From Rhodoferax sp. (lineage in GTDB: Bacteria; Pseudomonadota; Gammaproteobacteria; Burkholderiales; Burkholderiaceae_C): a stretch of 64,000 bases of DNA. The DNA is taken from contig NZ_JAAFIX010000004.1 of NCBI RefSeq assembly GCF_013297935.1, positions 90,168-154,167 on the forward strand, given 5' to 3'. Below the pieces are notes generated by a model. It had not been told where the DNA came from. It did no database searches and saw only the letters and a list, made by a program, of their open reading frames with translations. The stretch's first letter is position 1, and every line of letters starts with the position of its first letter. Made by a program: the position numbers and the translations under genes. Positions 18,627 to 26,880 of this stretch are shown in pieces.

Positions 18627-19352
18627 ATGAAGTCTGCCTATTTGACACTTGGCTTGCCGGGCGATGCGCGAGCAGAAGAGATTCGACAAGCATTTGCGAC
18701 TGCTCAAGCCAGGTTCACCAAGGAGCATCTGGTCCAACACCCCGAGGACATGGAACGCCTCTTGTCTATTCGGGAGGCGGCCAAGATACTTTTGAATCCG
18801 GAAATGCGGGCCGCCCATGACCGAAAGCTGTTGGCGAGCTCCGCAACTGCAAAACTTTCGATGCGCTATGTGGAAGAAGCTCCGGAGACTGCTTGGTACC
18901 AGCGCCCTGTCTTGATTGGCGCTCTGCTGGTCGCAGCGCTGTTTTCTACAGGGTTTTATCTGCAGAACAAAAACCAAGAGCGAAAGCGTGAGATTGCGTT
19001 GATGGAGTTGGAAAAGCGCAAGATTGAAGAGAAGGAAGCTCAGCAAAAGCTGGCAGAGGAAGCTAAACGCGAAGAAATGGTTTCGAGATTGAACGCCGAA
19101 GCAAAGGCCAACGAAGAAAAACTTCGCCGTGAGAGCTTGGTCTCCTCTAGAAATGTGGAATACCAAAACTCCCTGGCCCTGTCGCAGCAGAATCAACGCG
19201 CCTATCTAGAGCGGTCAGAAGCTCAGCGGAAAGAGTCTGCCGAAAGAAACGCCAAGTACCAAGCGCAAGCTGAAGCGCAAAGAAATCTGGCAATCGATCA
19301 ACAGCGCATCCGCAACCTTTGCATGCAAAACTACGGAAAACCTTATTGCTGA
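18627..19352 (+). CDS. J-like domain membrane protein with coiled coil
   Basis: 241 residues. Residues 1-70 look like a J-domain (AYLTLGLPGDARAEEIRQAF, with a helix-III-like NPEMRAAHDRKL), but the HPD tripeptide needed to stimulate DnaK reads HPE. A transmembrane helix (LIGALLVAALFSTGFYL) sits near 95-112. A highly charged Glu/Lys/Gln coiled coil of about 110 residues follows, then a short Cys-containing end. The gene is AT-richer than its neighbours and stands alone, so it may be acquired. A DnaK co-chaperone role is doubtful without HPD. Confidence 0.65.
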   Translation: MKSAYLTLGLPGDARAEEIRQAFATAQARFTKEHLVQHPEDMERLLSIREAAKILLNPEMRAAHDRKLLASSATAKLSMRYVEEAPETAWYQRPVLIGALLVAALFSTGFYLQNKNQERKREIALMELEKRKIEEKEAQQKLAEEAKREEMVSRLNAEAKANEEKLRRESLVSSRNVEYQNSLALSQQNQRAYLERSEAQRKESAERNAKYQAQAEAQRNLAIDQQRIRNLCMQNYGKPYC

Positions 19353-19431
19353 AGGTGCGGCTGGGAATAGGACTGCGCTGACGTGTAAGCCGCCCAGTAA
19401 CGGTGTGCCGGCTCATGTCCCTCGATAAATT

Positions 19432-21156
19432 TCATGGCCTGCAGTGGCGGCAGATCAGCAACTGCGCAGCAAAGTAAGTCACCAAAATCGCAAACGGGGC
19501 CAGCGGCAAAGGCACCAGGAACTTGTTGACCGCGATCAGCGCGTCGCTAGCCATGAAGATGCAGGCGCCGGCACCCACCCAGCGGGCAGCGTGGAGCTTG
19601 GTGTGTGTGGCGCGCCCGAGGGCTTGGGCGGTCATCAGGCAAATCACGGTGATGTAGGCTGCCACGGCGAGTTGCAGCCCCGTATCGGGCAGGTGGCTCC
19701 ACAACACAGCGTAGACCCCGGCCCCGAAGGCGAGCACTACGTACAAGGCCCGGCGGTTGGCAAACCAGGGTGCATCTTGTCGGAACAGCGCGATGTAGAA
19801 CACGTGCGCCACCAGAAACGCCGCCAGGCCGGGAATGAAGTAGTCGCCCGGCAGCATCAGGAACACGTCGCCCGCCAGTGAAAACACGAGGGCGGTCAGC
19901 AACAAAGCGGTAGTTTTTAAGCCAAATGTAGCGGTAGACCCCGTAGAATAAGCGCGAATAGCTACGAAAATAATAGCAATACTCATCACCAGTGGCTTAG
20001 CGATCAGGTGTCCGGGCAGCAAGTCTACGGCGCTCAGACTGGCCCAAGCCGCAGCCTCCACGGCCACTACCTCCAGAGCGCTCAAGCCGTGCTGCATGAA
20101 GCGGCCGATGGCCCAGACCGAGGCGAACAAGGCGCTGGCGTACAGGGCCGCGTCGGCAAAGCGCAGGCTGTCCGCGACCCACAAAAATGCGGCGACACCC
20201 CCTAAAACGACTAAGAACTGCAGCGCTGCAAACCACTGCTGCGCCCTGCTGAGCGGCGGATTAAAGGTCTCCACCTGCTCCAGCCGGAAGGCCGGTTTGG
20301 GGTGGGCCGCGGCCAGGTCAGCGGGTTGCCAGCCGGGGGGCATGAACCACACCCGTACCTTGTCGATCCAACGGCGGGTGGCCCAGCTGTCTTTGGCCAG
20401 GCCCCAGTACACCTCGGCATTGGCCCACACCGGGTCCCAGCTGTTGAGCGCGCCGCGGGTGCCGTAGACGCAAGGCTCATCTTCTTCACGGAAGGTGCCA
20501 AACAGGCGATCCCAGACCATCAGGATGCCACCGTAGTTTTTGTCGATGTACGGGTCGTTCACCGCGTGGTGCACCCGGTGATTGCTGGGCGAGCAAAACA
20601 CCCGGTCAAACCAGCCCAGCTTGCCCACCTGCTCGGTGTGCACCCAGAACTGGTAGAGCAGGTCGATGAGCGCCACGATGCCAAAAATCAGCGGTGGCAC
20701 ACCGGCCACTGCCATGGGCAGGTAAAACACCCAGCCGAAAAATGCACCGCTGCTGGTTTGGCGCAGGGCGGTCGAGAGGTTGTAGTGCTGGCTCTGGTGG
20801 TGCACCACATGGGCGGCCCAGAATAAGGCCACGACGTGACCGGCGCGGTGCAGCCAGTAGTAGCAGAAGTCGTAAAACACCAAGGCCAGCACCACGCCAT
20901 ACCAGGTGCTCCAAAAAGCAAGGTCGGGGTAGAGCGCTACAGCGTGAAACACCGCCGTATAAATGCCGACGGTGAGTACCTTAGACAGCACCCCCGCCAC
21001 CTGGCTCAAGATGCCAAGGCTGATGCTGTTGATGGCGTCATTGAGCCGGTAGGCGCGGCTGCCGGGCACGCGAGCCGTGGCGCGGCGGCTCCAGGCGAAC
21101 TCCAGCGCGATCAGCAGAAAAAAAACCGGGGTGGCGAAAACGATGATTTTGCTCAT
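19432..21156 (-). CDS. Fusion of an AGMO-like fatty acid hydroxylase and a YhhN/lysoplasmalogenase domain
   Basis: 574 residues, all membrane type. Residues 1-290 form a fatty acid hydroxylase/sterol desaturase domain with di-iron histidine boxes HRAGH (103-107), HVVHH (116-120) and HRVHH (193-197). Two more helices at about 305-355 resemble the C-terminal part of bacterial alkylglycerol monooxygenase-like proteins. Residues from about 383 form a YhhN (TMEM86) domain with SLAGDVFLML (D430) and ASDALIAVNKF. In animals AGMO cleaves alkyl-ether lipids and TMEM86B hydrolyses lysoplasmalogens, so the fusion suggests ether-lipid breakdown; this is inference. Residues 392-414 are encoded by copy D of the dispersed repeat. 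Confidence 0.85.
   Translation of the reverse strand: MSKIIVFATPVFFLLIALEFAWSRRATARVPGSRAYRLNDAINSISLGILSQVAGVLSKVLTVGIYTAVFHAVALYPDLAFWSTWYGVVLALVFYDFCYYWLHRAGHVVALFWAAHVVHHQSQHYNLSTALRQTSSGAFFGWVFYLPMAVAGVPPLIFGIVALIDLLYQFWVHTEQVGKLGWFDRVFCSPSNHRVHHAVNDPYIDKNYGGILMVWDRLFGTFREEDEPCVYGTRGALNSWDPVWANAEVYWGLAKDSWATRRWIDKVRVWFMPPGWQPADLAAAHPKPAFRLEQVETFNPPLSRAQQWFAALQFLVVLGGVAAFLWVADSLRFADAALYASALFASVWAIGRFMQHGLSALEVVAVEAAAWASLSAVDLLPGHLIAKPLVMSIAIIFVAIRAYSTGSTATFGLKTTALLLTALVFSLAGDVFLMLPGDYFIPGLAAFLVAHVFYIALFRQDAPWFANRRALYVVLAFGAGVYAVLWSHLPDTGLQLAVAAYITVICLMTAQALGRATHTKLHAARWVGAGACIFMASDALIAVNKFLVPLPLAPFAILVTYFAAQLLICRHCRP
19915..19981 (-). repeat. Dispersed AGCTGCTCGCGCA repeat, copy D (inside the AGMO/YhhN gene)
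   Basis: Same orientation as the gene. It is translated in the common frame (core peptide VAIRAYSTGS) and falls between the first two helices of the YhhN domain. Confidence 0.75.
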
Positions 21157-21225
21157 GCGGCATTTTTGCCGAGCAAGCGCTTGGTGCCGATCGGGGGAAC
21201 CCTAGGCCGCGCTGTGGGCGTGCGT

Positions 21226-21315
21226 CTATTTCCGTCCGCGGAAAGTGCGCCACTGGTCTCGGGTGAACCAGCCCGTGACACCGGCGAGCACGAAATAAAA
21301 GGCAAACAAAGGTCA
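21226..21315 (-). other. In-frame 28-codon extension after the stop of the membrane-protein gene
   Basis: After the TGA at 21313-21315 the same frame continues for 28 codons to a TAG at 21226. It codes a hydrophobic helix (LFAFYFVLAGVTGWF) and a basic tail (RTFRGRK). It could be a tiny separate membrane protein started at the TTG next to the stop, a readthrough extension, or the remnant of a longer C-terminus cut by a nonsense mutation. Confidence 0.35.
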
Positions 21316-21687
21316 GTCCACTGCCGGAAAGTGCCAGACATCGCTGACAACGGCCGACACGCTGATCAAGCACAGCAGCCCGGCGAGCAGGGCCCACAGC
21401 AGCGCGAGAAAGCGCTCGACGCCGGTTTTGACGTTTTCCATGGTGTGCCGGGCTTCCTGCCAGGCATCCGCCGCATCGGCTAACGGGCTTTGGGCTTGGG
21501 CTTCTAGCGCCTCAGCCACATTGCCTTGTTGCACCAGCGCCGCAAAGTCGCCTTGTTGCGGGCGAGTTGCCCGCTTGCGCCACCAGAGACCCAAGAACAC
21601 TGCGGCGATGACCGCGACGATGAGGCCCGCATACAGCAGTTGGTCTTGCCAAGGGACTGAGCCTGCGTGGAGCACGTAATGGAGCAT
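21313..21687 (-). CDS. Hypothetical two-helix membrane protein
   Basis: 124 residues. TM1 (LLYAGLIVAVIAAVFLGLWW) lies near 18-37, an Ala/Gln-rich cytoplasmic segment with helical heptads covers about 45-90, and TM2 (FLALLWALLAGLLCLISVSAVV) lies near 93-114. The soluble part (LVQQGNVAEALEAQAQS) resembles a single TPR-like hairpin. I do not recognise the family. It lies 14 bp after the phosphatase gene, so it is probably the last gene of the long minus-strand run from the pterin genes. Confidence 0.65.
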   Translation of the reverse strand: MLHYVLHAGSVPWQDQLLYAGLIVAVIAAVFLGLWWRKRATRPQQGDFAALVQQGNVAEALEAQAQSPLADAADAWQEARHTMENVKTGVERFLALLWALLAGLLCLISVSAVVSDVWHFPAVD

Positions 21688-21701
21688 GGGGCGCTGGGCC
21701 T

Positions 21702-22352
21702 TTAAGTGGTGGTTTCGTCCAGCGTGTCGTCTTCGAGGTGGCGCGCATCGCCCCAGCCGACCAGGCTCAGGCCATCGGGCGTCCAGAGCAGGCGGTTGAT
21801 GGCGGCGTTGCCGAGGTGCCAGGTGCGCGCGGCGTGCAGCTCCTGGCGGGTGGCCAGCCGGTACAGCATGTCCATCACGCCGCCGTGGGCCACCAGCACG
21901 ATGTGCTCGCCCGGGTGCCGCGCTGCAATGTCGTCTACGGTGCTGCGCACCCGCTCCAGCAGCTGGGTCGGAGTTTCACCGCCGGGCGGGGCGAAGTGCG
22001 GGTCGCGCTGTTTCCAGCGGCGGGACTCGTCGGGCCACTTCTCGGCAATGTCGGCCCAGGTTTTGCCCTCAAAAGTGCCGAAGCCGCGCTCGCGCAGGCC
22101 GGTGTGCAGCTGCACGTCGCGGGCTGCCGGCTTGGCCGTGTGCCGGGCTATGGCTCGGGCGGTGGTGTGGGCGCGCTGCAGGTCGCTGCTGTAAATGCGG
22201 TCAATCACTTCATCGGCCAATGCCGCGCCCACGCGCTCGGCTTGCCAGAGGCCGTGGTCATTGAGGCCGATGTCGAGTTGACCTTGGATGCGGGTGTCTA
22301 CATTCCACGCGGTTTCGCCGTGGCGCACGGCAATGATGCGGGTGACCGGCAC
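21702..22352 (-). CDS. Histidine phosphatase family protein (GpmB/CobC-like)
   Basis: 216 residues from a GTG at 22352 that directly abuts the TGA of the upstream lipoprotein gene. The catalytic RHGETAWN is near residue 10, the second-histidine motif is VLVAHGGVMD, and the acid motif is RERGFGTFEGKTW. The single-domain phosphatase chemistry via phospho-histidine is clear. The substrate (phosphoglycerate-like, alpha-ribazole phosphate or other) cannot be told from sequence. Confidence 0.88.
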   Translation of the reverse strand: MPVTRIIAVRHGETAWNVDTRIQGQLDIGLNDHGLWQAERVGAALADEVIDRIYSSDLQRAHTTARAIARHTAKPAARDVQLHTGLRERGFGTFEGKTWADIAEKWPDESRRWKQRDPHFAPPGGETPTQLLERVRSTVDDIAARHPGEHIVLVAHGGVMDMLYRLATRQELHAARTWHLGNAAINRLLWTPDGLSLVGWGDARHLEDDTLDETTT

Positions 22353-22949
22353 TCAGCGCTCCCCTTTGCCGGCGGGTGGCAGCTCAACCACGACGCGGCG
22401 TTTACCGGGGGTGGGGTAGTCCTTGAGCGCGGCCTCCAGCATGGGCGGCACCAAGTTCAGGGTGTCGCGCCATGGGCCGTCAAACACAGCGGTGGTTTCA
22501 AAGTCGACCTGGCTGGTGCTGCTATCGCGCAGTGTCAGGTGCACCCGGTGGCGGTACCACGGAACTTCGATGGCGGGTGTCAGGGGCCACTCCTCGTAGA
22601 GGCGACCATCTGCGCCACGCACCAGGCGGGGCCGGGGCGGGCGGTAGTGCGGGTTGCGAATGTTGTCCACACCCAGGCTCACTTGGGCGAGATAGCGGCC
22701 GCTGGTGTCATTGCGGGTCAGGCCGATGCGTTCCAAAGCCTCTTGGGCCAGGCTCTCCAGGGTGTCCTGAAAATCGGTGTTTTGCTGCTGCGAGGGCAGG
22801 CGATCGAAGCGGAACTCCGCGCCGCCGGAGGCCAGGCCCGCGCCGGCAAAGCTCTGCACATCGCTGTCGATCATGCGGGGCATCGAGCAAGCGCTCAGCA
22901 GCGCCAGCAAGATCAGCATCAAAAACCGTTGTAGCCCACGTGGAATCAT
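22353..22949 (-). CDS. DUF4136-type outer-membrane lipoprotein
   Basis: 198 residues. The signal peptide ends in the lipobox LLSAC, so Cys21 would be lipidated. The body (SFAGAGLASGGAEFRFDRLPS, then GRYLAQVSLGV) matches the DUF4136 pattern. Ser after the cysteine favours outer-membrane sorting. No role is known. It is immediately followed by the phosphatase gene, with no spacing between stop and start. Confidence 0.75.
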   Translation of the reverse strand: MIPRGLQRFLMLILLALLSACSMPRMIDSDVQSFAGAGLASGGAEFRFDRLPSQQQNTDFQDTLESLAQEALERIGLTRNDTSGRYLAQVSLGVDNIRNPHYRPPRPRLVRGADGRLYEEWPLTPAIEVPWYRHRVHLTLRDSSTSQVDFETTAVFDGPWRDTLNLVPPMLEAALKDYPTPGKRRVVVELPPAGKGER

Positions 22950-22967
22950 CGCAATGTGCTCCTGAAT

Positions 22968-23936
22968 TTATAGCGAAACGACCTGCATCCCGGGCAGGCC
23001 TGCCAGACCCGGCAGGGTGGGGGTGGGCAGGTCTTCGGCATCAAAAGCCTTGTCACCGTTCTCGTCCGCAATACCGGTGGGGCGGATGTTTTTGAAGTCG
23101 TGCTTGGTGTGGTCCATCAGGTGCGAGGGCACCACGTTTTGCAGCGCGGTGAACATGGTTTCCGCACGGCCGGGATATTGCTTTTCCCAGTCGCGCAGCA
23201 TGTTGCCGATCTGTACCCGTTGCAGGTTGGTCTGGCTGCCGCACAGGCTGCAGGGGATGATGGGGAACTCGCGGTGGGCCGCCCAGCGGATCAGGTCTTT
23301 CTCGGCCACATAGGCCAGCGGGCGGATGACGACAAACTCGCCGTTGTCGCTGGTGAGCTTGGGGGGCATGCCCTTGAGCTTGCCGCCGAAAAACATGTTC
23401 AAAAAGAAGGTCTGCAACATGTCGTCGCGGTGGTGGCCCAGCGCGAGCTTGTTGCACTTGAGCTTGCGCGCCACGTTGTACAAAATGCCCCGGCGCAAGC
23501 GGCTGCACAGGCTGCACATGGTCTTGCCTTCGGGGATGTTGCGCTTGACGATGGAGTAGGTGTCCTGCGTCTCAATGTGGAACTCCACCCCCAGTTTGGT
23601 CAGGTACTCGGGCAGGATGTGCTCGGGAAAGCCGGGCTGTTTCTGGTCGAGGTTGACCGCCACGATCTCGAAGTTGATGGGCGCGCGCTGCTGCATTTTG
23701 AGCAGGATGTCGAGCATGCCGTAGCTGTCTTTGCCACCCGACATGCAGACCATCACGCGGTCGCCCTCTTCAATCATGTTGAAGTCCATGATGGCCTGGC
23801 CGACCTGGCGGCACAGGCGCTTTTCGAGCTTGTGGGTTTCGCGCTCGATCTTCAGTTCTTTCTGGCGCGCAGCTGCGGCTTCGGTGGCGTCGGCCACGTC
23901 GGTGGGGGTGTCTTCTTCAATCCAGGTGGCGTTCAT
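22968..23936 (-). CDS. ttcA: tRNA 2-thiocytidine32 synthetase TtcA
   Basis: 322 residues from ATG 23936; the frame is open to 24023, but MNATW is the usual kind of start. It has the PP-loop [10 protein letters not shown] and the two CxxC motifs (MCSLCS and CSLCGS) that hold the Fe-S cluster. It thiolates C32 of certain tRNAs in an ATP-dependent reaction. It lies 40 bp after the FolX-like gene and 18 bp before the lipoprotein gene. Confidence 0.95.
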   Translation of the reverse strand: MNATWIEEDTPTDVADATEAAAARQKELKIERETHKLEKRLCRQVGQAIMDFNMIEEGDRVMVCMSGGKDSYGMLDILLKMQQRAPINFEIVAVNLDQKQPGFPEHILPEYLTKLGVEFHIETQDTYSIVKRNIPEGKTMCSLCSRLRRGILYNVARKLKCNKLALGHHRDDMLQTFFLNMFFGGKLKGMPPKLTSDNGEFVVIRPLAYVAEKDLIRWAAHREFPIIPCSLCGSQTNLQRVQIGNMLRDWEKQYPGRAETMFTALQNVVPSHLMDHTKHDFKNIRPTGIADENGDKAFDAEDLPTPTLPGLAGLPGMQVVSL

Positions 23937-23976
23937 AGGTTTCTTTCTCGTTGCGCGGGGCCGGTGGCAGGGGGGT

Positions 23977-24348
23977 TCACCACTGCCCGGTTTCCATGCG
24001 GATGGCAACTTCACAGTCTTCAAATATTTCCAGTTTGGCGATCTTGACCCGCACGCCCAGCACGCCGGGAAGTTGCATCAGGCGGTGGGCCAGTTTGCCG
24101 ATCAGGGTTTCGAGCAGGTTCACATGCTCGGCGGTGCACTCGCTGATGATGATCTGGCGCACCTTGCGGTAGTCCAGCACGTGGTTGATGTCATCGTCAG
24201 TGGGCAGCAGGGGCTGGGTGCCCAGGCTGAGTTCAGCATCGACCTGAATCGGCTGGGGTGCGAGTTTTTCAGACTCCAGAATGCCCAGGTTGGCGTCGAA
24301 ACGCAGCCCCGTGAGGGTCAGGGTCTGTTGACCGGTATGGGCCTTCAT
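23977..24348 (-). CDS. FolX-like dihydroneopterin aldolase-fold protein (possible dihydroneopterin triphosphate epimerase)
   Basis: 123 residues of the T-fold FolB/FolX family. The catalytic-glutamate region is [29 protein letters not shown] is near the middle, and the C-terminal lysine motif reads [12 protein letters not shown]. FolB proteins have KP at that site, while E. coli FolX has KL (IDKLHALRYADSV). I therefore lean to the epimerase. It overlaps the preceding FolB-like gene by 4 bp. A second aldolase cannot be excluded. Confidence 0.7.
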   Translation of the reverse strand: MKAHTGQQTLTLTGLRFDANLGILESEKLAPQPIQVDAELSLGTQPLLPTDDDINHVLDYRKVRQIIISECTAEHVNLLETLIGKLAHRLMQLPGVLGVRVKIAKLEIFEDCEVAIRMETGQW

Positions 24349-24746
24349 GCGTTCATGCCTTTCATGCGGAACACTTCAACGCCTACGCCCGCACAGTCGG
24401 GATAGACATCTGGTTTTTGGGTGGACAGGCGCACGGCGCGCACCTGCGGGTGGGCCAGCAGTTGCTGCACCAATTCGTCACACAAGGTTTCTTGCAGCTC
24501 TACGTGGCCGCGCGCAATGCGTTTGGCAATCAGCTCGCGCACAAAGTCGTAGTCCACCACTTCGGAGAGCTGGTCGGCGGTCGGTGTGCTGCCTTCATAG
24601 GGCACAAACAACTCCACATTGAAGATGAGCCGCTGCGTAACGCCTTTCTCAAAGGCATGCGCGCCGATGTGCACTTGCACCGTGTGGTCGCGCAAAAAGA
24701 GGCGGCGGCATTCGAGTGCCAGGGTGACAAACAAATCGTGGCTCAT
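24345..24746 (-). CDS. folB: Dihydroneopterin aldolase (FolB-like)
   Basis: 133 residues of the FolB/FolX fold. The glutamate motif is GAHAFEKGVTQRLIFNVEL, VVDYDFVRELI lies mid-chain, and the lysine motif STQKPDVYPDCAGVGVEVFR has the KP of true aldolases. FolB splits dihydroneopterin to 6-hydroxymethyl-dihydropterin and glycolaldehyde in folate synthesis. Both ends overlap neighbours by 4 bp (ATGA), so the three pterin genes are translationally coupled. Confidence 0.8.
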   Translation of the reverse strand: MSHDLFVTLALECRRLFLRDHTVQVHIGAHAFEKGVTQRLIFNVELFVPYEGSTPTADQLSEVVDYDFVRELIAKRIARGHVELQETLCDELVQQLLAHPQVRAVRLSTQKPDVYPDCAGVGVEVFRMKGMNA

Positions 24747-25531
24747 GGGGCTGCTTTCGGGGGCGTGGGTTCGATGGCGAACATCACATCACGCGCCAAG
24801 GGAACCAGGTGCTGGCCGTTGTCGACGCACAAGGTGCTTCCGGTGATGCAGGGGTTGTCGGCCAAAAACAGGCAGGTGGCGGCAACCTGGCCGGGGTCAA
24901 TCGGCTCTTGCAGCAGGTTCACCCGGGCCGCCTTGTCGAAGTTTTCTTGGGTTTGCGGGCCGCTTAAAAACATCAGGCCCGGGGCCACACCACATACCCG
25001 CACCGCAGGCGCCAGTGCCTGGGCCTGCAGCGCCACTGCGCGTTCCAGCGCGAGCTTGCTGACGGTGTAGGAGAAATAGTCGGGGTTGAGGTTGAACACC
25101 TTCTGGTCCAGCACGTGGATCACGCTGTGCCCACCGGGCAAGGCGTCGGGCCCGAGGCTGTTGGCCATCCAGCGGGACAGCGACAGCGGTGCCATCAGGT
25201 TCACTTCGAGTTGCTGGCGGGCACCTTCGGTGTCGATGGCGTCTCCCGCGTCGGGCTCAAAGCTGCTTGCGTTGTTGATCAGGCAATGGAGCGGGCCTGC
25301 CTTTACGGCGATTTCGGCAATCAGGTCGCGGCGGCTGGTCTCATCGGCCAGATCGGCATAAATGGCGTGGGCTTCGTGCCCCTGGGCGCGCAGCTGGGCG
25401 CACAGGGCCTCGGCCGCACCCGCGCTACGCTGGTAGTGGCACCAGACCTCCCAGCCCGCAGCCGCAAAGCGGGTGCAGATCAAAGCACCCAAACGATGGG
25501 CTCCGCCGGTAACGAGTACGCGCTTCAACAC
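24743..25531 (-). CDS. SDR oxidoreductase, pteridine reductase/FolM-like
   Basis: 262 residues, a classical short-chain dehydrogenase. The nucleotide-binding motif TGGAHRLGALI is of the TGxxxRxG type that marks pteridine reductases and FolM. NNASSFEPD and the catalytic YFSYTVSK follow. With FolB-like and FolX-like genes overlapping directly downstream, reduction of dihydromonapterin or dihydrofolate is the best guess. It is divergent from the MidA-like gene. Confidence 0.8.
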   Translation of the reverse strand: MLKRVLVTGGAHRLGALICTRFAAAGWEVWCHYQRSAGAAEALCAQLRAQGHEAHAIYADLADETSRRDLIAEIAVKAGPLHCLINNASSFEPDAGDAIDTEGARQQLEVNLMAPLSLSRWMANSLGPDALPGGHSVIHVLDQKVFNLNPDYFSYTVSKLALERAVALQAQALAPAVRVCGVAPGLMFLSGPQTQENFDKAARVNLLQEPIDPGQVAATCLFLADNPCITGSTLCVDNGQHLVPLARDVMFAIEPTPPKAAP

Positions 25532-25600
25532 AATAGGTTCCTGAAAAGGGGGTGGGGCGAGGGGGAAAGATAATCCTTGGCTTTACGCAACACACAACAC

Positions 25601-26728
25601 ATGTCTATGTCCACGACGGAAAACATTCCGGCCAAGCTGACCCGAATTATCGCGGATGCCATCGATCAGGCCGGTGGATGGATCGGATTTGACACATTCA
25701 TGTCCATGGCTTTGTACGCGCCGGGCCTGGGTTACTACACCAACGGGTCGACCAAATTCGGCCAAATGCCGCAGGGCATGCAAACCGCAGAGGGCTTGCA
25801 GGGCGCGGGGAGCGACTTTGTGACTGCCCCTGAAATCAGCCCGCTGTTCGGCCAGACGCTGGCCCGGCAAGTCGCCCAAGTGCTGGAAGCCACCGGAACC
25901 GACGAGGTCTGGGAGTTCGGTGCCGGCACGGGAGCGCTGGCGGGCCAGCTGTTGTCGGCTTTGGGTGACCGAGTGCGCCGCTACACGATTGTGGATTTGT
26001 CCGAGTCGCTCAAAGCCCGCCAGCGGGAGCGCCTGGCCGCCTACGCTGACAAGGTGCAGTGGGTGAGTGCGCTGCCCGACGCCATGCGCGGTGTGGTGGT
26101 CGGCAATGAGGTACTGGACGCCATGCCGGTCCAACTCCTGGCACGGGTCAGCGGGGTGTGGCATGAGCGGGGTGTGGCGTGGTCGGGCGGGCAATTGGTG
26201 TGGGCAGACCGGGTCACCGAGCTGCGCCCGCCGGTGGAGGTCGACGGCGAGCACGACTACCTGACCGAAATCCACGCCCAGGGCGATGCGTTTGTGCGCA
26301 CCCTGGCGGATCGCTTGCAGCTCGGGGCAGCAGTGTTGCTGGACTACGGTTTCCCTGAGAGTGAGTACTACCATGTGCAGCGCTCCGGCGGCACCGTCAT
26401 GTGCCATCAGGCCCACCGGGCTGACGCGAATCCGCTGGAGAGCGTGGGCTTGAAAGACATTACCGCCCATGTGAACTTCACCGGCACCGCCGTGGCCGCG
26501 CAAGACGCCGGGCTCGACGTGCTGGGCTATACCAACCAGGCCAATTTTTTGATCAACTGCGGCCTAGTCGAAGACATGCAGTCGGAGGATTTAGCGGCCC
26601 GAGTGGCGGCGAGCAAGCTGCTCATGGAGCATGAAATGGGCGAGTTTTTCAAGGTGATTGCCGTCGGCCGGGGCGTGGATCTTCCACTGCTGGGCTTTGC
26701 CCGCGGGGACCGGACTCACCGGCTTTGA
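25601..26728 (+). CDS. MidA/NDUFAF7-family SAM-dependent methyltransferase
   Basis: 375 residues from ATG 25601 (a TTG at 25577 is possible). The N-terminal region FDTFMSMALYAPGLGYY and FVTAPEISPLFGQ are family hallmarks. The SAM loop EFGAGTGALAG and VVGNEVLDAMPV follow. NDUFAF7 dimethylates an arginine in mitochondrial complex I; the bacterial substrate is not established. The gene is alone between the pterin operon and the iron importer. Confidence 0.88.
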   Translation: MSMSTTENIPAKLTRIIADAIDQAGGWIGFDTFMSMALYAPGLGYYTNGSTKFGQMPQGMQTAEGLQGAGSDFVTAPEISPLFGQTLARQVAQVLEATGTDEVWEFGAGTGALAGQLLSALGDRVRRYTIVDLSESLKARQRERLAAYADKVQWVSALPDAMRGVVVGNEVLDAMPVQLLARVSGVWHERGVAWSGGQLVWADRVTELRPPVEVDGEHDYLTEIHAQGDAFVRTLADRLQLGAAVLLDYGFPESEYYHVQRSGGTVMCHQAHRADANPLESVGLKDITAHVNFTGTAVAAQDAGLDVLGYTNQANFLINCGLVEDMQSEDLAARVAASKLLMEHEMGEFFKVIAVGRGVDLPLLGFARGDRTHRL

Positions 26729-26815
26729 AGGAGAGTGCGGGCTCGCCGCTGCAGCCTTGTAAAGGTTTGACCTGTGTCAGGAAAAACCCTGAGGCCTGCG
26801 GCTACAATCTAAATG

Positions 26816-26832
26816 CGAATTGTTTTTATTCG
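26816..26832 (+). promoter_or_regulatory. Possible Fur box upstream of the iron importer
   Basis: CGAAT-N7-ATTCG is a perfect inverted repeat within the AT-rich TGCGAATTGTTTTTATTCGT, about 50 bp before the fbpA-like start. It follows a possible -10 (TACAAT, 26803-26808). The TGCGAAT half resembles Fur half-sites. Iron-repressed control would fit the downstream genes. Confidence 0.4.
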
Positions 26833-26880
26833 TGACCCCGTCATCACCATGCTGACACTTTAGATTCAAGAGCGAGCTCC

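Noticed and set aside
26767..26808. TTGACC / TACAAT as a sigma-70 promoter for the iron importer
   Set aside because: The spacing is 30 bp, far from 17; only the -10 part is kept as a possibility.
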